A stretch of DNA of 64,000 nucleotides, taken from Mycoplasma sp. (GTDB taxonomy: Bacteria; Bacillota_I; Bacilli_A; Mycoplasmatales; Metamycoplasmataceae). The number at the start of each line of letters is the position of its first letter. The stretch's first letter is position 1. The position numbers and the translations under genes are program-made. This document shows, one piece after another, positions 59,074-64,000 of this stretch. The notes beneath the pieces were generated by a model. The model was not told the DNA's origin. It saw only the letters and a program-made list of their open reading frames with translations, and did not search any database. The DNA lies in assembly GCA_024244685.1 (NCBI GenBank), contig JAAEOJ010000143.1:1-64000 (forward strand), read 5' to 3'.

Positions 59074-59095
59074 ATAAAAGCATAATATTTAAATT

Positions 59096-59225
59096 TAAAT
59101 GTAAAAGGAATGGTAATTTAACCAGCTGTCCTAGCAACCGTAAAGCCGGAAAACTTATTTAAAATTAAAAAAACAAATACTTTACTAAGGATGAAGTTTT
59201 GCGTTTCTTTTTTAATCACGCGAAC
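59096..59225 (+). ncRNA. Cobalamin riboswitch-like leader
   Basis: AGCTGTCCTAGCAACCGTAA (59124-59143) closely matches the conserved GCuGuCCCGCAACuGUga core of the cobalamin aptamer. Before it, GGAA plus a TGGT/ACCA hairpin takes the place of the GGGAA and GGUGAAAAUCC blocks. Long-range pairs are visible: GTAAAA (59101-59106) with TTTTGC (59197-59202), and GTAAAG (59140-59145) with CTTTAC (59180-59185), followed by AAGGAT, the B12-box position. A further hairpin GCGT/ACGC (59201-59221) could form the kissing-loop or expression platform. It precedes uptake genes and should lower their expression when B12 is plentiful. Confidence 0.75.
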
Positions 59226-59261
59226 ACTGTATTGAGTTATGCTTTTTAAAAAAGGAGAAAA

Positions 59262-59819
59262 ATGAAAAAAAAATTTAAATTTATATGAATATTTATTTTT
59301 ATAATTCCTATATTTGTTGTTTTTTCTTGTTCTGATAATAATAAAGTAACGAAACCTATTTTACAACCAACAAAAAAAGTAAAAATAAATAAACCGATAG
59401 TTACTACAGCCATAATAACAAATATCTTTAATATATTAAACGAAAAAACAATAAATGATGCTAAAAGAAGATCTCTATTAAATAAAGCAAATATTAATTA
59501 TAATTCAACAACCTCAAGTAATTTATTTAAACCAACAATAACTAAATACATTTTAGATGTATCATACCCTAAAAACTTAATTAAGAGTAGTAGAATCGTA
59601 GATGCAAAGCCAGGAAAGGTTATTTCTAAAAAAATTATTTTAAATAGAATAGAATTTGAGGTTCTTTCGGAATTTTATACAAAAGAATTTTTTATGAAAC
59701 TTGGTAAAAATAATCTTATTTTACCTGTTTCAATTAAACATGATAGAGCAGAATTAACTAAATTAATTAATAAAATTAAACCTTCAAGTCATTGATTTAA
59801 TAAAGTGATTGAAAAATAG
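59262..59819 (+). CDS. Lipoprotein 1 of the riboswitch operon
   Basis: 185 residues. A lipoprotein signal with Cys23 (VVFSC) anchors it. The mature part has one copy of a repeated unit: ILNRIEFEVLSEFYTKEF then LPVSIKHDRAELTKLINKI. The next gene holds two copies. The family is unknown to me; position behind a cobalamin riboswitch suggests surface capture of cobalamin or its carrier. AAAGGAG lies before the ATG. Confidence 0.8.
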
Positions 59820-59826
59820 GAGAAAA

Positions 59827-60780
59827 ATGAAAAAAATAAAATTAGGATTAATAACAACAACTTTAATTACAGTTCCTATGGTTATTTGTGTTTCTTGTTC
59901 TCAAAAACAAAAATCATTTATTGAAAAACCTTTTACAATACATAGTGAATCAGAGTTAATTAATTTTGATATGTTAAGAGAAGCTGATGCAAAAGATCAA
60001 TTAGAAGCTGATGCACAACCAGGTAGAAGAATTATATCTACAAATGTTCAAACAAAAGGTTCTGCTGGAGACTTATTATCTGAAAAAGTATTATCCAATG
60101 GTCACAATACATTTTATTTAGATTTAATAGATAAAAGAAACCATAAATCTATAACCAAACAAAAAATTAAATTAAATAAAAAAGAACTTTTTTCTCTTTC
60201 TGCTTTTTTAACTAAAATATTACTAGAAGGACCACAAAATCAAGAAAAGAAACGTTTTCTTCCTTTAGAAATATCTCATGACAGAAAAGAAATTATTAGA
60301 ATATTAAATGAATATGTAAAATGGCGTTCTTTTTCTTGAAAAAATATATTTTCTGAATTTCCTAAACAAATAGATATTAATGACGCTAAAAAACATTCAT
60401 ATAAAATAACTAATTTAGATGATTTACTTGTTGTTAAAAAAATTAAAAAGTGAAGGCGTAAAGCTTTATTAATAAATACAACACCAGATAAAAACAAAGC
60501 AATATGAGAATCAAAAAATACTTGATTTATTTTAGATCCGAACTATTTGCCTAGAACAAACGGATCTGGAAAAGTATTAAAAAAACCAATCGGTTTAAAT
60601 AGGTGAGAATTAGAAATTTTTGCTGATTTTTGAACTGAGTTTAGAACCTTTCCTTTGACTTCAAATTTAACAACACTTACTTTACCAAAAGAATTAAAGA
60701 ACAATAGAAATGAATTAATAGAAATGATGAATAAATTAAAGGATCATAACCACTATAATTTAAAGGTTATAGATTTTTAA
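59827..60780 (+). CDS. Lipoprotein 2 of the riboswitch operon (two-unit)
   Basis: 317 residues. Lipobox VICVSC with Cys24. The mature part has two divergent copies of the unit seen in lipoprotein 1: KLNKKELFSLSAFLTKIL + LPLEISHDRKEIIRILNEY, and GLNRWELEIFADFWTEFR + LPKELKNNRNELIEMMNKL. The ATG at 59827 is preceded by AGGAGA overlapping the stop of lipoprotein 1. A role with the downstream S-component in cobalamin capture is inferred from the operon. Confidence 0.82.
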
Positions 60781-60796
60781 ATAAAAAGGATTATTA

Positions 60797-61987
60797 ATGA
60801 AAAATAAAAAAAAGAACTTTAAAGAAATAATTCAGTTAACACCTAAAAGAATTTCTGTATTAGGTATTTTTTTATCATTGTTATTAGTATTTAAGTATAT
60901 TTTTGGATTTGTTCCAGGAATTGAAACAACAACATTCTTTTTTGTTATTTTTGGTATTTTTTTACCAATTTTAGATTTAACTTTATTGCTTGTATCTTTC
61001 AATCTTTCTTTATTAGCTATATATGGAATAAGTTATTGATGAATTATGTATTGAGTAATTTGACCTATAGTAGCATACACTTCTAAATTGTTCTCTTTAA
61101 AAATAAAAAATGTATTTGCATTTTCATTATTAGGTTTTATTTTTGGTTTTTCTATTGCATTTTGAGATTTTATACTCAACTTATCACTACAAGGAATTGG
61201 ATATGCTAAATTAAATTTAATTACAGCACTTCCGATAAATACAATTGAAGGTTTTGTTACAATGTTTTTAATCATAACTTTATCACCAATAATTCAAAAG
61301 ATATTTTCTTTACATTCTTCAAGGTTTTGACAACATGAAGTATTTAAATTTACAACTATTAAAAATTTTAAAATATCTTTAGCATCAACAATATCTTTAT
61401 CTTTAATTTCATTATCAGGTATTGTAACTTTATTTTCTACAAATGATTTATTTACATTATGAAGTAATAACAAAATAAGAGGAACATTAAAACAAAATTA
61501 TCTAAAAAATGATGTTTCATTAATAAATATATATGATGGCTCAAGATTAAAAGATGAAACAACAACAGGTACAATAAATAAATATCTTTATAATACAGAT
61601 TATAATAATATATTGAGAAAATTAAAAACAAAACCAGGCAAGCAAGTCGCTGTAGTTGTTATAGCTAGCGGAAAATTTTATACAGATTTTATAGATGTCA
61701 ATAACATAAAAAGAAATACAAATGTTGTAGATATATTACAAAATTCTAAAAGATTTATTTTTAAAGGTTTAAAACACGGGATGATTTATGAATTTAGATT
61801 CAAAAAAAATAAATTGCAGCTAAAAAGTGATTATGATTTACATGGTAACACAACAAGAAAATGATCTTTATCAATACCACATTACTTCCCTTTATATTAT
61901 ATTAATCATAGGTTTGCTTCATTATATGCAAATAAACAAACCGTTAAAGAAAATGATATTTTAGAAATAACTTATGACCATACATAA
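60797..61987 (+). CDS. ECF transporter S-component fused to a transcobalamin-like (DUF4430) domain
   Basis: 396 residues. The first ~200 residues have about six hydrophobic segments, including VLGIFLSLLLVFKYIFGFVPG and later EGFVTMFLI, as in ECF S-components. A further helix (~205) leads to a soluble C-terminal part, where NTNVVDILQNSKRF, GMIYEFRF, a late WSLSIP and KENDILEITYDH follow the order of the DUF4430 / transcobalamin-like C-terminal domain (vDxL...WxxxvN...l.dGDxixwxY). That domain binds cobalamin in other proteins. The shared EcfA/EcfT energising module is not in the window. The ATG has an AAGGA site. Confidence 0.75.
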
Positions 61988-62047
61988 AAATACATTTAAC
62001 TTTTAATTATTAAAGATATCTTTTGTTTTTTAATTATAATTAATAAT

Positions 62048-62719
62048 ATGAATAATACCTTTAAAGAAAAAACAAAGAAACATATAAATAACCAAAATAT
62101 ATTTACTAAGTTAGAAAAATACGTTTTTTTAATAGAAGAAAAAAACAAAGTAATTAATTTAACTGGATTTACAGGAGATAAATTATGAGAGCAAGGTATT
62201 TATGAATCCATAATTTTATTAGAGATGTCATTTAATAATAATGAAGGTAACATTCTTGATATTGGAGCAGGCGCAGGGTTTCCTTCTGTACCTTATTTAA
62301 TAGCTCACCCAGAAAAAAAACTAACTATTTATGAACCCATAGGAAAAAGAGTTGATTTCTTAAATGAAGTATCAAAAAAATTAGATTTAGATATAGATGT
62401 TCAAAAAATTAGAGTAGAAGATTCAAAAGAATATGAAAAATTTGATTTTATTTGTGCAAGAGCAGTTGTTGAATTTAAAATACTTTTAGAAATTTCTCAT
62501 CATATAGCTAAAATAGGTGCTGATTTTGCTTTTATTAAAGGTAAAAAAGCTAAAAAAGAAATTCATGAAGCTAGATTTCAAATAAAAAATTTTAATGTAA
62601 ATCCTAAAATAAAAAAATCAATAATAAATCAAAAAGAAAATAATATTATTTTTTATAAAAAAGAAAATAAAACACCAAAAAACTTCCCTCGAAAATGATC
62701 AGTTATAAAAAAAGCTTAA
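62048..62719 (+). CDS. rsmG: 16S rRNA (guanine-N7) methyltransferase RsmG
   Basis: 223 residues. NLTGF near residue 39 and the SAM motif ILDIGAGAGFPSVPYLIAHP at about 68-87, with FICARAVVEF, are RsmG hallmarks. It methylates G527 of 16S rRNA. TATAAT at 62035-62040 ends seven bases before the ATG and no ribosome binding site is present. Confidence 0.94.
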
Positions 62720-62767
62720 TTTTTATTTTTTGGTTTTTTATGTAAAATATATATAAAGGAAATTTGA

Positions 62768-63766
62768 ATGCCAAAAATAAAAAAATCACAAATAGTTGAT
62801 ACAAAAACCTCTAAAAGAGATAAAGATTTAAAAAGCTTACACACAAAAAAAGATATAATAAAACAAAAAACAAAGAATATATTAAAAATAAAAGGCGTTG
62901 AACTAGTTAAAGCCAAAACAATAACACTTAATAACGAAAATAAAAAAATAAGGAGAGAAAAACGTCTCCAAGTTTTAAATGATAAATACCAAATGAAGGC
63001 AGTTAATAAATCTAATATAACGCCCAAAGGACTTAGAAATTTAAAAAATATTCCTGGCAATATTATTGATATTAAGGATGTTAAAAAGGTATACACAACA
63101 AAAACATTAAGATTTGTAGCTTTACAAAAAACATCTTTATCAATTAAAGATGGAGAATTCGTAGTTATTCTTGGTCCTTCAGGTTCTGGTAAAACAACTT
63201 TATTAAATGTTATTTCTGGTTTAGATAGATCAACAGAAGGAGATATAGTTGTAAATAATGTAAATGTATCATCTTTAACCAATAAAGAAATGACTTTATT
63301 TAGGAGAAAAAATATTGGTTTTATTTTTCAATCTTATAATTTATTGTCATCACTTAATGTTGAAGACAATATAGAAGTAGGAGCTCTTTTACAAGATGAT
63401 AAAAAATCTAGAATTTCAACTTCAAGTCTATTAAAACAATTACAAATATCAGAGATTGCCAAAAAGAATATTTATGAATTATCTGGTGGACAACAACAAA
63501 GAGTTTCAATAGCTAGAGCTTTAGCTAAAGGACCTAAACTTATTATTGGTGATGAACCCACAGGAGCTTTAGATACAACAACAACAGCCAAAGTATTACA
63601 AATATTCCAAAATATTAATAAAAAAAATAACACAACAGTTATATTGGTAACGCACAACCCCAATATAGCTAAATTAGCAAATAAAGTAATTTATGTTAAA
63701 GATGGTTCTATAATAGAAATTAAACAGCAACAACCAGCTGATGCAAAGGATTTTAAAGAGATATAA
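62768..63766 (+). CDS. MacB/LolD-type ABC ATPase with basic N-terminal extension
   Basis: 332 residues. The ABC domain spans about 102-325: Walker A GPSGSGKTT, Q-loop FIFQSYNLLSSLNV, signature LSGGQQQRVS, Walker B LIIGDEPTGALD and the H-loop VTHNP, all of the MacB/LolD type. About 100 residues before it are strongly basic and lysine-rich without a known domain. AAAGGAA lies before the ATG. Its permease follows 18 bp downstream. Confidence 0.9.
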   Translation: MPKIKKSQIVDTKTSKRDKDLKSLHTKKDIIKQKTKNILKIKGVELVKAKTITLNNENKKIRREKRLQVLNDKYQMKAVNKSNITPKGLRNLKNIPGNIIDIKDVKKVYTTKTLRFVALQKTSLSIKDGEFVVILGPSGSGKTTLLNVISGLDRSTEGDIVVNNVNVSSLTNKEMTLFRRKNIGFIFQSYNLLSSLNVEDNIEVGALLQDDKKSRISTSSLLKQLQISEIAKKNIYELSGGQQQRVSIARALAKGPKLIIGDEPTGALDTTTTAKVLQIFQNINKKNNTTVILVTHNPNIAKLANKVIYVKDGSIIEIKQQQPADAKDFKEI

Positions 63767-63783
63767 ATAAAAAAGGAGAAAAA

Positions 63784-64000
63784 ATGAAAAAGATTTTTAA
63801 AAGTTCCGCTAAATCATTTATGCAATCAAAAATAGCGATGATTTTACTTAGCATTGTTGTTTTTATATCCGCTACAGCATTTACAATGTTGAATTCTTCT
63901 TCAATTTCTTTTCAAACATCTTATAAAAAAGTTATGTCAGAAGGTAAAGTTCATGATTTTACAATTAAAGAAAAATGAATAATTAATGGAAATCCCAATA
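63784..64000 (+). CDS. ABC permease, N-terminal part (cut by window end)
   Basis: The first 72 codons are in the window. A basic start, one membrane helix (about 17-40), and then a polar stretch match the opening of MacB/FtsX-like permeases. It follows the MacB-type ATPase and has AAAGGAG before the ATG. It must continue past 64000. Confidence 0.75.

Noticed and set aside
62716..63282. Minus-strand ORF of 188 codons opposite the MacB-type ATPase
   Set aside because: The plus-strand ABC ATPase has all motifs and a ribosome binding site; the antisense frame is a by-product of composition.

Overview
The window is from a wall-less mollicute (Mycoplasma-type) chromosome. It is very A+T rich, and almost every gene reads through in-frame TGA as tryptophan (translation table 4). 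Other mollicute signs are lipoproteins with short lipoboxes, a P37-P29-P69 transport operon, a glycerol/H2O2 operon, and the origin layout gyrA-x-gyrB / oriC / dnaA-dnaN. I do not assign a species.

Layout. (1) 1-6300 is an accessory, defence-like stretch: a DUF262 + HNH protein, a deaminase-like protein with an altered active site, a HigB toxin with a HigA-IrrE antitoxin, a DUF3883-like nuclease-fold protein, a possible 18-residue mini-gene, and a PnuC transporter fused to a nucleoside-kinase domain. (2) 6432-12220 is the glycerol operon glpF-glpO-glpK-MFS-glpQ. (3) 12219-17707 holds two unknown membrane proteins, coaE, NADH oxidase, coaD, tpx, three tRNAs (Phe, Asp, fMet) and a Dps-like protein. 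(4) 17755-29734 holds the glucose PTS, a DHH phosphoesterase, the p37-p29-p69 operon, cytosine permease/deaminase and ftsH. (5) 29780-36385 holds tilS, pth, dCMP deaminase, five tRNAs, an OYE-like reductase, a membrane phosphatase-fold protein and an ABC exporter. (6) 36395-43744 holds tsaD, a degenerate GapN-like dehydrogenase, tsaB, tsaE, trmB, a corrinoid adenosyltransferase, topA and dprA. (7) 43807-53619 is the replication origin region: gyrA, a membrane protein, gyrB, oriC with DnaA boxes, dnaA, dnaN, an S4 protein and serS. (8) 53668-64000 holds a large ABC exporter, a B12-dependent class II ribonucleotide reductase, a cobalamin-riboswitch-like leader driving two lipoproteins and an ECF S-component fused to a transcobalamin-like domain, then rsmG and a MacB-like ABC system cut by the window edge.

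The most interesting system is a proposed vitamin B12 economy: uptake (59262-61987, under the riboswitch at 59101-59221), adenosylation (CobO, 40579-41079) and use (class II reductase, 56488-59010). It is assembled from four independent sequence signals. As far as I know, studied mollicutes instead use the class Ib NrdEF reductase and have no B12 use.

A second theme is gene-start architecture. At least twelve genes have an exact TATAAT box six or seven bases before the ATG and no ribosome binding site, so their mRNAs should be leaderless. Genes inside operons or with regulated leaders carry clear AGGAG sites instead. One divergent pair (pth / dCMP deaminase) shares a 24-bp spacer made of two abutting -10 boxes.
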